The position numbers and the translations under genes are program-made. DNA of 16,674 nt. Origin: Firmicutes bacterium UBA6132. Lineage in GTDB: Bacteria; Bacillota_A; Clostridia; Tissierellales; Sedimentibacteraceae. Location of the stretch: the NCBI GenBank assembly GCA_002435835.1, contig DIVM01000372.1, positions 1 to 16,674 of the forward strand, written 5' to 3'. The notes under the pieces are model-generated. The model was not told where the DNA came from. It ran no database searches and saw only the letters and a program-made list of their open reading frames with translations. Shown in pieces: positions 7,520-14,535 of this stretch (position 1 is the stretch's first letter; every line of letters begins with the position of its first letter).

Positions 7520-9166
7520 ATGAAGTTTGATATATTACTTGTTAATGGTAAAATATATACGATGGAAGAAGAAGGCAAAATACAAGAAGCCATTGGAATA
7601 AAAGATGGAATTATAAAATTTGTTGGGACAAATGAAAAAGCTGCATGTTTTGAAAGTGATGAAATAGTAGATTTAGAAGGAAAAACTGTGGTGCCTGGGA
7701 TGGCTGATTCCCATATGCATATGTATGCTTATTGCCAAAATCAAACTTCTGTAAATTTAGAATCAGCTCGCAGTATAAATCAAATGATTGAACTTATGAA
7801 GGAAAAGGTAAAAGAAACACCTCAAGGAAACTGGATAAAGGGTGTTAACTTTGATCAAAGCAAGTTTAAGGAAAACTGTTTGCCAACAAAACATGATTTA
7901 GATAAAATCAGCATATTTCATCCAATTGTCATTAGAAGGTGCTGTCTTCATACAATTGTTGCAAATACAATGGCATTAAAACTAGCAGGTGTTGGGAAAG
8001 GATACAATGGTGGAACTGGCGGAATTGTAGAATTTGATGATGACGGAGAACCAAACGGCATATTAAGGGAGCAATGCACGAAAGTATTTGATGAAATTAT
8101 TCCTGATCCATTATCAGATGACAATGAAAAACGCCGTATTATGCTAAAAGCATTTGAAGATTTAGCATCAAAAGGAGTTACTTCTATTCACACATATGCT
8201 GCAAAAATATGGAAGTATAATGAAGATATTGAATTATATAAAGCTTTTCAAAAGGAAGGAATGCTACCTCTAAGAGTTACGGTATGCTTAGATGAACTTT
8301 TTAAACCAGAAATACTTTCCAGTGCAAAGAAAAGTGATCCTTACAGAATGGTTCAATATGGCTCGTATAAGCTGTTCACTGACGGTTCTTTAGGCTCGAG
8401 ATCTGCAGCCCTTAAAGAACCTTATGCTGATGATGATTGTAATAAAGGATTTGTTATATGCAGCCAAGAAGAATTAAATGAAAGAGTTTTGACAGGCTAT
8501 GAACATGGTCTTCAACTTGCAATACATGCTATTGGGGATGCTGCACTTTCAATGACTCTCAATTCCATTGAAAACACATTGATTGTTACTCACAATAAAG
8601 GTATGACAAAGGAAGAACAAAAGTCACGTCTTCCATTTAGAATTATACATGCACAAATGATTGATAATGAATTAATTGAAAGAATGAAAAAGCTCCCTAT
8701 AGTTTTAGATATACAGCCTATATTTTTGTGTACTGATTTACATTGGATTGAAGATGTAATTGGTAAGGAAAGGATTAAAGGAGCATATGCTTGGAAAAAA
8801 ATGCAGGATGAAGGTTTGATTTTAACAGGAGGTTCAGATTGCCCTGTGGAAAGTTTTGATCCTTTAAAAGGAATATATGCTGCTGTAACAAGATGTGATA
8901 TAAAAGGGTTTCCAAAAGGCGGGTTTAATCCGGAAGAAAAGTTGTCAGTATATGAGGCGTTTTCTTTATTTACTAAAAATGTCCATGTTGCAACAGGTCA
9001 AGAAGATAAATTAGGCACATTAGAAATAGGAAAGTTTGCAGATCTGGTTGTACTTGATAAAAATCCATTTGAGATAATAGAACAAGAACTTTTAAATGTT
9101 AAGATTTTACAGACATTTGTTGCAGGAAAAAGTGTTTATATGTTACAATCATTATTAAATAAATAA
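7520..9166 (+). CDS. YtcJ-type metal-dependent amidohydrolase (Amidohydro_3)
   Basis: A 548-residue protein of the amidohydrolase superfamily, of usual length for YtcJ or N-substituted formamide deformylase-like enzymes. The metal-binding layout looks complete: HMH at His65 and His67 in PGMADSHMHM, a probable bridging Lys284 in SYKLFTDGSLGSR, His336 in IHAIGD, His377 in IIHAQM, and Asp440 in GGSDCPVES. These enzymes hydrolyse amide-type bonds in the cytoplasm, and the actual substrate cannot be read from sequence. A GGAGG (7508-7512) precedes the ATG. The second paralogue follows after 61 bases, so the two are probably co-transcribed, perhaps with read-through from the M20 gene. Confidence 0.92.
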   Translation: MKFDILLVNGKIYTMEEEGKIQEAIGIKDGIIKFVGTNEKAACFESDEIVDLEGKTVVPGMADSHMHMYAYCQNQTSVNLESARSINQMIELMKEKVKETPQGNWIKGVNFDQSKFKENCLPTKHDLDKISIFHPIVIRRCCLHTIVANTMALKLAGVGKGYNGGTGGIVEFDDDGEPNGILREQCTKVFDEIIPDPLSDDNEKRRIMLKAFEDLASKGVTSIHTYAAKIWKYNEDIELYKAFQKEGMLPLRVTVCLDELFKPEILSSAKKSDPYRMVQYGSYKLFTDGSLGSRSAALKEPYADDDCNKGFVICSQEELNERVLTGYEHGLQLAIHAIGDAALSMTLNSIENTLIVTHNKGMTKEEQKSRLPFRIIHAQMIDNELIERMKKLPIVLDIQPIFLCTDLHWIEDVIGKERIKGAYAWKKMQDEGLILTGGSDCPVESFDPLKGIYAAVTRCDIKGFPKGGFNPEEKLSVYEAFSLFTKNVHVATGQEDKLGTLEIGKFADLVVLDKNPFEIIEQELLNVKILQTFVAGKSVYMLQSLLNK

Positions 9167-9227
9167 TTGAAATTAAATTGATAATATGTATTGCTTTTAT
9201 ATAAATTGCTTTTATGGAGGAATTATA

Positions 9228-10763
9228 ATGTATGCAGATATTCTAATTAAAAATGGCAGATGCATGACTATGGAAGAAAGAGAAATAAAGGAATGGCTTG
9301 CCATTGAGAAAACAAGAATAATTGCAATGGGAAATGGCAATGAATATGAATCTCTTATTGGAAATGATACCGTTGTATTTGATGCACAAGGAAGAACTGT
9401 TCTACCAGGATTCATCGACAGCCATTTTCATGTTGTACAAACTGCACTTAATTCTGTTAGCCTTGATTTGAGTGGCGTGAAAACTCATGAAGAGTTAGGA
9501 GAAATAATTAGGGAAACTTCTAAAACTTTTTTGGGTGGCTATATACGTGGAATAAAACTTGAAGAAGGGCAGTTCAAGGAAAAGAAATTTCCAAACAGAA
9601 CATTTTTGGATAAATACTGCAATGATGTACCTGTTTTGCTAAATTCTTATGAATATCAAGTTAGTATACTTAATACTTACGCCATGCTATATTTTAAAAT
9701 TCCATTTACTGCTGAAGGAATAGAAATGGATGAAAAACAAATGCCTACAGGTATTTTTAGAAAACAGGCAAATGCAATTTTACGTACAAATATATTAAAA
9801 AATATAAAAGAAGATGTAAGAAGAGATGCTATATCAGGTATTATGGCTACTCTTTTAATGAATGGCATCACAACTGTAAACGCTATGGAAGGCGGATTTA
9901 TGTACAGTGACAAAGATGCAGAGTTTATATTTGAGCATGGGAAAGAATTTCCTATAGATATGGTTTTATTTTACCAGACTATGGATATTGAAAAAATTAA
10001 ATCAATGGGATTAAATAGAGTTGGTGGTTGTCTTTATATCGACGGTACTTTTGGAGCGAGAACAGCTGCGCTTTCCTTTGAATATGCAGATTGTCCTGGA
10101 ACTATGGGGAGCCTTCGCTTGACACAGCAGGAAATAAATGATTTCGTATTGAAATGCTATAAAAATGATCTTCAGCTTGCTTTATATACAATTGGCGACA
10201 GAGCTATTGAAACTGCTTTAAATGCACATGAAAACGCATTATATCAAACAGGTATAACTGGGCTTAGACACAGATTAGAGCATGTAGAATTAGCTAATGA
10301 AAAACAAATAAAAAGGGCTAAAGATTTAGGAATTGTATTTTCCATGCAGCCAACCTATGAAACTTATTGGGGAGGATGTGGAAAAATGTATGAGCAAAGA
10401 TTGGGAAATAAATACAAGTTAACAAATCCATTTAAAGAAATCATTGATGATGGTGTAGTTATTTGTGGTGGTTCAGATAGTGATATTACTGAACCAAGGC
10501 CTCTCTTGGGAATTCATGCTGCTGTGAACCATCCAATAAAGGAACATAGAGTAGATATTTATGAAGCATTGAAAATGTTTACTTGCAATGGTGCGTATGG
10601 TATATTTGAAGAAAATGAAAAGGGTACTTTAAGAGTTGGAAAACTTGCTGATATTGTAATTTTAGATAAGGATTTACTTTCAGTGCCATCAAATGAAATA
10701 GAAAAAATAAAGGTTTGTGTAACAATTAAGTCAGGAGAAATACTGTTTAATAATCTTGGATAG
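9228..10763 (+). CDS. Amidohydrolase paralogue (YtcJ-like) with altered metal-site residues
   Basis: A 511-residue protein of the same family as the preceding gene, with shared landmarks: HFH (His66, His68) in PGFIDSHFHV, DGTFGARTAAL, RLEHVEL (His352) and GGSDSDITEP (Asp417). Two positions differ from the paralogue. The lysine of the YKLFTDGS strand is replaced by Cys268 (GGCLYIDGT), and the histidine of HAIGD is replaced by Tyr320 (LYTIGD). The enzyme may therefore bind a single metal or use other chemistry. The start was placed at the ATG at 9228, nine bases after GGAGG (9215-9219); a longer frame from 9186 lacks a ribosome site and is not family-like. The BTAD regulator gene follows almost immediately. 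Substrate unknown. Confidence 0.9.
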   Translation: MYADILIKNGRCMTMEEREIKEWLAIEKTRIIAMGNGNEYESLIGNDTVVFDAQGRTVLPGFIDSHFHVVQTALNSVSLDLSGVKTHEELGEIIRETSKTFLGGYIRGIKLEEGQFKEKKFPNRTFLDKYCNDVPVLLNSYEYQVSILNTYAMLYFKIPFTAEGIEMDEKQMPTGIFRKQANAILRTNILKNIKEDVRRDAISGIMATLLMNGITTVNAMEGGFMYSDKDAEFIFEHGKEFPIDMVLFYQTMDIEKIKSMGLNRVGGCLYIDGTFGARTAALSFEYADCPGTMGSLRLTQQEINDFVLKCYKNDLQLALYTIGDRAIETALNAHENALYQTGITGLRHRLEHVELANEKQIKRAKDLGIVFSMQPTYETYWGGCGKMYEQRLGNKYKLTNPFKEIIDDGVVICGGSDSDITEPRPLLGIHAAVNHPIKEHRVDIYEALKMFTCNGAYGIFEENEKGTLRVGKLADIVILDKDLLSVPSNEIEKIKVCVTIKSGEILFNNLG

Positions 10764-10776
10764 GAATAGGTACAAT

Positions 10777-11979
10777 ATGCTAAATATTTGTTTTTTAGGA
10801 AAATCAAGATTTGAATATGATGGAATAGGATTTGGTGAACAGTTAGGAAATAAGGCTGTTGCTTTAATTTGCCTGCTCGCACTAAATGAGAAAAGATATT
10901 TAAGCAGAGAAAAAATTATCGGGTATTTATGGCCAGACAGCAATGCAGAAGCAGCAAAATATAATTTAAGATACAATTTGTGGCTTATAAAGAAAAACAT
11001 AGAGCAAGATAAAAATGGACATCAATTTCTTCGTGTTGACAATGATTGTTGCTGTATAAATCAGGATTATGAATTTGAATGTGATATTTTTGATATTATA
11101 AAATTTAAGCCAAGCAATAATGATTCAATTGAAGGAATGTTGAAACTAAAGCAGTTGTTTAGAGGAGATTTGTTAGAAGGATGTTATTTTAATAAATGCG
11201 ATGAACTTAATGAATTTATTATTTTTGAAAGGATAAATTTTGAACAACGTAAAGTTAAAATTTTGAAGCGATTAGTTGAGCTTTATGAAAATGAAAATAA
11301 TTATGATTCTTGTATTGAAATAATAAATGAAATTCTTGAAATAGAGCCTTATGATGAAGAAATGGTTTTAAAAATATTGGACATATACATAAAATGCGGA
11401 AAGCAAGTTGCTGCTATTACATATTATAATAATTTCAGTAATGTATTAGCAGGAAGTTTAGGGATATCACCATCTTATGAACTTAGAAACAAATATAAAG
11501 AAATAAGATTGACATTGTCAGATTGTAATAATGATGATGATTTATCATATGAAGGTAAGCCTTCTATATTGTCTGATAAAAAGAATATCCATTCAGATAT
11601 AAAAATTTTTTCAGACTGTATGAAAAATATAGATTATTTTTGGATTTCAAATGTAATAGGAAAAATAACAACAGTTGTTGAAAAGGCTTATTTAAAGCAA
11701 TTAAGTAAAAAAGAACTATTAGATTTGAGCGTTATACAAAGTGATATATTAAGTTGTTTAAATTTAGATGAAGAATTAGATTTAATTGCAACTTGTAAAC
11801 GAGAAGTAATGGGAGTTAGCATTATTAATGCATTTATAAAATTATTAACGCATGTTAGTCATAATCAAAGTGTAACAATAGTTATTTTAAACAGTGCAGA
11901 TATGGATGAAGTTTCTTCTAATGTGCTAAAATATCTTAAAAGAAACAAAATAGAAGGTTTAAATTTAATTGAAGAATAA
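10777..11979 (+). CDS. BTAD/SARP-type transcriptional regulator with shortened ATPase-like C-terminus
   Basis: A 400-residue protein. The first 90 residues look like a winged-helix DNA-binding domain (ALICLLALNEKRYLSREKII, GYLWPDSN, NLRYNLWLI), followed by a bacterial transcriptional activator domain of paired helices (about 100-240, with ELYENENNYDSCIEIINEIL and AITYYNNFSNVLAGSLGI). The last 150 residues are unusual. TIVILNSADMDEVSSNVLKYL resembles a Walker B strand plus helix of the AAA-type ATPase domain found in MalT-like regulators, but no Walker A GxxxxGKT is present, the usual DD is replaced by NS, and the protein stops soon after. The ATG at 10777 has AGGAATAGG before it and begins 14 bases after the amidohydrolase stop; an in-frame TTG at 10756 would overlap that gene. 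It probably regulates the preceding cluster. Confidence 0.82.
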   Translation: MLNICFLGKSRFEYDGIGFGEQLGNKAVALICLLALNEKRYLSREKIIGYLWPDSNAEAAKYNLRYNLWLIKKNIEQDKNGHQFLRVDNDCCCINQDYEFECDIFDIIKFKPSNNDSIEGMLKLKQLFRGDLLEGCYFNKCDELNEFIIFERINFEQRKVKILKRLVELYENENNYDSCIEIINEILEIEPYDEEMVLKILDIYIKCGKQVAAITYYNNFSNVLAGSLGISPSYELRNKYKEIRLTLSDCNNDDDLSYEGKPSILSDKKNIHSDIKIFSDCMKNIDYFWISNVIGKITTVVEKAYLKQLSKKELLDLSVIQSDILSCLNLDEELDLIATCKREVMGVSIINAFIKLLTHVSHNQSVTIVILNSADMDEVSSNVLKYLKRNKIEGLNLIEE

Positions 11980-12075
11980 TGTTAAAGAAGTTCTTACCAA
12001 GTACTTAAAGACATCGGTACCAGGTAATTAAGTTATTTTAGTAGGCAAGAGATAATGGATACTGGAGGATACATG

Positions 12076-12975
12076 ATGATTCAATCACATTTAGGTGAAA
12101 TTTATTCACTCTTTACAGCAATATTTTGGACTATAACTGCCATATGCTTTGAAATAGCAGGCAAAAAAATAGGTTCTTTGTCTGTAAATTATATAAGATT
12201 AATTATTGGATTTATATTAATAAGTTTGTTCACAACCTTTTCAAGAGGAATGCTGTTGCCAGTTGATGCATCATTAAGTGCATGGCTGTGGCTTAGTATT
12301 TCCGGACTCATTGGCTTTGTTATCGGAGATTTATTTTTGTTTCAAGCTTATTTAGAAATAGGCGCTAGAACTTCTATGCTTATTATGGCACTGGTGCCTC
12401 CAATCACAGCATTATTGGGATTTATAACAATGAGAGAATTGATATCTCTATCAGATTTTGTTGGGATGGTTGTAACAATTTTAGGTATAGCAGTTGTAGT
12501 ATTAGTGAAAAATCCAGAAGGCAATAATTTAAAATTCTCTCATTCTATTAAGGGAATAGTATTTGCCTTGGTTGGTGCGCTCGGTCAATCATTAGGATTA
12601 ATATTTAGCAAAATAGGCATGGGAAACTATGATCCGTTTGCTGCCACACAAATTAGAATTATATCTGGTATAGTAGGCTTTACTGTTGTTATTTTATTTA
12701 TGAAGAGGTGGGACAAGTTAAAGGAAGATATTAAAAATAAGGATGCAACAAAGTATCTGTTCTTTGGTTCGTTATTTGGCCCTTTTTTAGGTGTATCCTT
12801 CAGCCTTCTGGCAATTCAATATACTACAACCGGCGTTTCTTCAACTATAACATCAATAATACCTGTACTTATTATTCCTCTGTCAATATTTGTTTTAAAA
12901 GAGAAAGTATCTCCTAAGGAGATATTAGGCGCTATTATATCAGTTATAGGGGTTACAATACTATTTGTAATATGA
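12076..12975 (+). CDS. EamA-family (DMT superfamily) transporter
   Basis: A 300-residue membrane protein with about ten hydrophobic segments forming two EamA repeats. The N-terminal half has FTAIFWTITAICFEIAG and an FQAYLEIGARTSMLIMAL stretch; the C-terminal half mirrors it with GALGQSLGLIFSKIG and LFGSLFGPFLGVSFSLLAIQ, ending in STITSIIPVLIIPLSIFVL and a final hydrophobic helix. The family exports or imports amino acids and other metabolites, so the substrate is unknown. A GGAGG (12064-12068) fits the ATG at 12076 best (7-base gap); 12073 is possible and 12055 unlikely. It lies 96 bases after the BTAD regulator with no terminator seen between, so it may belong to the same transcript. Confidence 0.9.
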   Translation: MIQSHLGEIYSLFTAIFWTITAICFEIAGKKIGSLSVNYIRLIIGFILISLFTTFSRGMLLPVDASLSAWLWLSISGLIGFVIGDLFLFQAYLEIGARTSMLIMALVPPITALLGFITMRELISLSDFVGMVVTILGIAVVVLVKNPEGNNLKFSHSIKGIVFALVGALGQSLGLIFSKIGMGNYDPFAATQIRIISGIVGFTVVILFMKRWDKLKEDIKNKDATKYLFFGSLFGPFLGVSFSLLAIQYTTTGVSSTITSIIPVLIIPLSIFVLKEKVSPKEILGAIISVIGVTILFVI

Positions 12976-13063
12976 TGTATATATATTATAGCAGGAAACT
13001 TGTTGATGAAATGAAGGAAGAGGTTAGGAAATGATGAATCGGTATTGTTAAATTTAAACTTGA

Positions 13064-13180
13064 AATAGAATTTACAATTGTTTTAAAAATGTAGCGAATA
13101 CGGCATCTACTGTAGCGGGTGGAACAGCTGGTTGGGTAGGAGGTGCTACTGCTGGAGCTGTATCTGGTAGTATTTTGTAA
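13064..13180 (+). pseudogene. Glycine-zipper peptide fragment, no start codon
   Basis: After a TGA at 13061 this frame is open for 38 codons and reads VANTASTVAGGTAGWVGGAT followed by AGAVSGSIL. The regular Gly/Ala spacing looks like a glycine-zipper or bacteriocin-like membrane segment. There is no ATG, GTG or TTG with a ribosome site that would express it whole. Just before it, an overlapping 19-codon frame starts at 12975 (the TGATG of the EamA stop) and ends at 13034. The stretch 12976-13200 is best read as gene debris. I cannot name the parent gene. Confidence 0.35.
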
Positions 13181-13225
13181 ATAGTTCAAGTAATTAAATA
13201 TGGGAAGATGGAATTTATCATATTT

Positions 13226-13264
13226 AAATAAATATAAGCGTCAAATAGACGCTTATATTTATTT
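13226..13264. terminator. Bidirectional terminator between convergent gene groups
   Basis: A perfect 17-bp stem (13226-13242 with 13248-13264), GC-rich at the top (AAGCGTC/GACGCTT), with a five-base loop AAATA and T-rich flanks on both strands. It lies directly after the stop of the minus-strand dehydrogenase and after the plus-strand debris, so it can end transcription from both sides. Confidence 0.9.
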
Positions 13265-14338
13265 TTATAAAAGTGTTTTATCTGGTGTAACAATAATCTT
13301 TACATGCATTTTCTTTTCTGGTCCCGTTAAAGCTCCGAACCCTTCTTTAACTATATCATCCAAAGATATTTTCTTTGTAATATAGCCGTCAGCTTTTACT
13401 CTGCCATCACTCATTTGAGCAATTGTAGCAGGGAATTCATGTCTGTATGCAATTGTTCCTACTACATTTTTTTCACTGAATACTAAAACATTTGGATTAA
13501 AACTTACTGCTTTTTCCCAAATACTTGTTATAACCAAAGTTCCTTCAAATTTTATGCTATCAATTCCTATATTAAATCCTAATTCTGATCCTGTTGTTTC
13601 AAATGCTACATCTACTCCTAAGCCACCTGTGAGTTTTTTAACTTCTTCTACAATATTAACTTCATTAGGATCAAGAACTACATCTGCACCAGCTCTTTTC
13701 GCATATTCTTGTCTAATTGATTTTCTTTGTAAAACTATAATAAGTTTTGCGCCAGCTGCTTTCAAGCATTCTATAGTAGCAAGTCCTATTGGTCCAGAAC
13801 CTAATACTAATGCAGTATTACCTGTTAAGAATTTCCCTACTCTTATTGAATGTAATGCAACTGCCATTGGCTCAACTAAAGCTGCTTTTTCATAAGTCAT
13901 ATCATCTGGAATTTTATGAATGAATTCTTCCGGGAATACTGTGTACTCAGCAAATCCGCCGCCACCGCCACAAAGTCCATGAAAACCTAAAGATGAACAA
14001 AGATTATATTTTCCTTCTCTGCAAGCAGCGCATTTTCCGCAAGCTACTATTGGTTCAACTATAACCCTGTCACCAGCACTAAACTTTGTAACTCCTTCTC
14101 CGACTTCGACTATTTCTCCTGAAAACTCATGTCCTAAAACTACCGGAGCAACATCTTTACTCAATGGATGAGGCTGTCCCACAGGAATAAATATAGGTCC
14201 TCCTAAATACTCATGTAAATCAGAACCGCAAATTCCACACCATTTGACTTTAATTTTAACTGAACCTGCTTTTACTGACGGTTCTGCAATTTCTTCGACT
14301 CTTACATCATTTTTACCATACCATAGTGCTGCTTTCAT
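13265..14338 (-). CDS. bdhA: 2,3-butanediol/acetoin dehydrogenase-like zinc alcohol dehydrogenase
   Basis: A 357-residue medium-chain dehydrogenase. WCGICGSDLHEYLGGPIFIP and PHPLSKDVAPVVLGHEFSGE are hallmark stretches of BdhA-type butanediol dehydrogenases, which interconvert acetoin and 2,3-butanediol with a nicotinamide cofactor. Catalytic zinc ligands are Cys37, His70 and Glu156, with Glu71 beside them. A structural zinc site is present at Cys100, Cys103, Cys106 and Cys114. The Rossmann motif is GSGPIG (180-185). At the end of the second strand, where NAD-dependent members carry an acidic residue, this protein has Gln204 followed by Arg-Lys-Ser, so NADP(H) use is possible. AAGGAG lies eight bases before the ATG. 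A sigma-54 promoter precedes the gene and its probable activator is encoded next upstream. Confidence 0.9.
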   Translation of the reverse strand: MKAALWYGKNDVRVEEIAEPSVKAGSVKIKVKWCGICGSDLHEYLGGPIFIPVGQPHPLSKDVAPVVLGHEFSGEIVEVGEGVTKFSAGDRVIVEPIVACGKCAACREGKYNLCSSLGFHGLCGGGGGFAEYTVFPEEFIHKIPDDMTYEKAALVEPMAVALHSIRVGKFLTGNTALVLGSGPIGLATIECLKAAGAKLIIVLQRKSIRQEYAKRAGADVVLDPNEVNIVEEVKKLTGGLGVDVAFETTGSELGFNIGIDSIKFEGTLVITSIWEKAVSFNPNVLVFSEKNVVGTIAYRHEFPATIAQMSDGRVKADGYITKKISLDDIVKEGFGALTGPEKKMHVKIIVTPDKTLL

Positions 14339-14380
14339 AATAGATTCTCCTTTTTGTATATGTTAATTTTAAAATTTTTA

Positions 14381-14394
14381 GTTAATTAATTAAC
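14381..14394. promoter_or_regulatory. Perfect palindrome at the predicted bdhA transcription start
   Basis: GTTAATTAATTAAC is a perfect 14-bp palindrome within the first bases predicted to be transcribed from the sigma-54 promoter. It could be an operator, but in such AT-rich DNA it may be chance. Confidence 0.3.
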
Positions 14395-14406
14395 AATCGT
14401 ATATAT

Positions 14407-14422
14407 AGCAATTATCATGCCA
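14407..14422 (-). promoter_or_regulatory. Sigma-54 (-24/-12) promoter for the bdhA-like gene
   Basis: Read on the minus strand this is TGGCATGATAATTGCT, which fits the RpoN consensus TGGCAY-R-N4-TTGCW at every fixed position, with the required spacing between GG and GC. Transcription should start near 14396, about 58 bases before the dehydrogenase ATG. The neighbouring activator carries the GAFTGA sigma-54 contact motif, which supports the call. Confidence 0.88.
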
Positions 14423-14460
14423 GGGCAAAAAGCGCAATAAATGGTATTCTACAAATTAAA

Positions 14461-14477
14461 TGTGCCAATATGATACA
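14461..14477. promoter_or_regulatory. Putative activator (UAS) site 1
   Basis: TGTGCCAATATGATACA, itself an imperfect dyad of the form TGT-n2-CA-n3-TG-n2-ACA. It lies about 40 bp upstream of the -24 element of the sigma-54 promoter, in the reverse orientation to sites 2 and 3 on the plus strand. Confidence 0.65.
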
Positions 14478-14485
14478 TTATGCAT

Positions 14486-14502
14486 TGTATCATATTGGCA
14501 CA
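14486..14502. promoter_or_regulatory. Putative activator (UAS) site 2
   Basis: TGTATCATATTGGCACA, the exact reverse complement of site 1. Its distance from the promoter is typical of enhancer sites bound by sigma-54 activators. Confidence 0.65.
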
Positions 14503-14513
14503 TTTAATTTATA

Positions 14514-14530
14514 GATGTCATTTTGGCACA
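14514..14530. promoter_or_regulatory. Putative activator (UAS) site 3, degenerate copy
   Basis: GATGTCATTTTGGCACA matches site 2 at 13 of 17 positions, including all of TTGGCACA, and is offset from it by 28 bp. It lies just downstream of the activator gene's stop codon. Confidence 0.5.
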
Positions 14531-14535
14531 CTTTA

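Larger units (their letters stand above)
14449..14514. repeat. 66-bp inverted repeat (29-bp arms, 8-base centre)
   Basis: Arms 14449-14477 and 14486-14514 are reverse complements with a single mismatch (14452 against 14511). The arms contain the inner halves of the activator-site array. The structure is AT-rich and is not followed by a T run in the direction of the regulator gene, so a binding-site role is preferred over a terminator, though it could form a hairpin in the regulator transcript. Confidence 0.9.

Noticed and set aside
9186..9227. Longer N-terminus for the second amidohydrolase
   Set aside because: The 14 extra residues have no ribosome site, while the ATG at 9228 has a well-placed GGAGG and begins like the paralogue.
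10559..11000. Minus-strand open frames over the amidohydrolase/regulator junction
   Set aside because: Hydrophobic, Ser/Phe-rich translations typical of antisense reading of AT-rich genes; both plus-strand genes are well supported.
14449..14514. Rho-independent terminator for the activator gene
   Set aside because: The stem is AT-rich, lacks a T run in the transcription direction, and its arms match a third nearby copy, which fits protein binding better.
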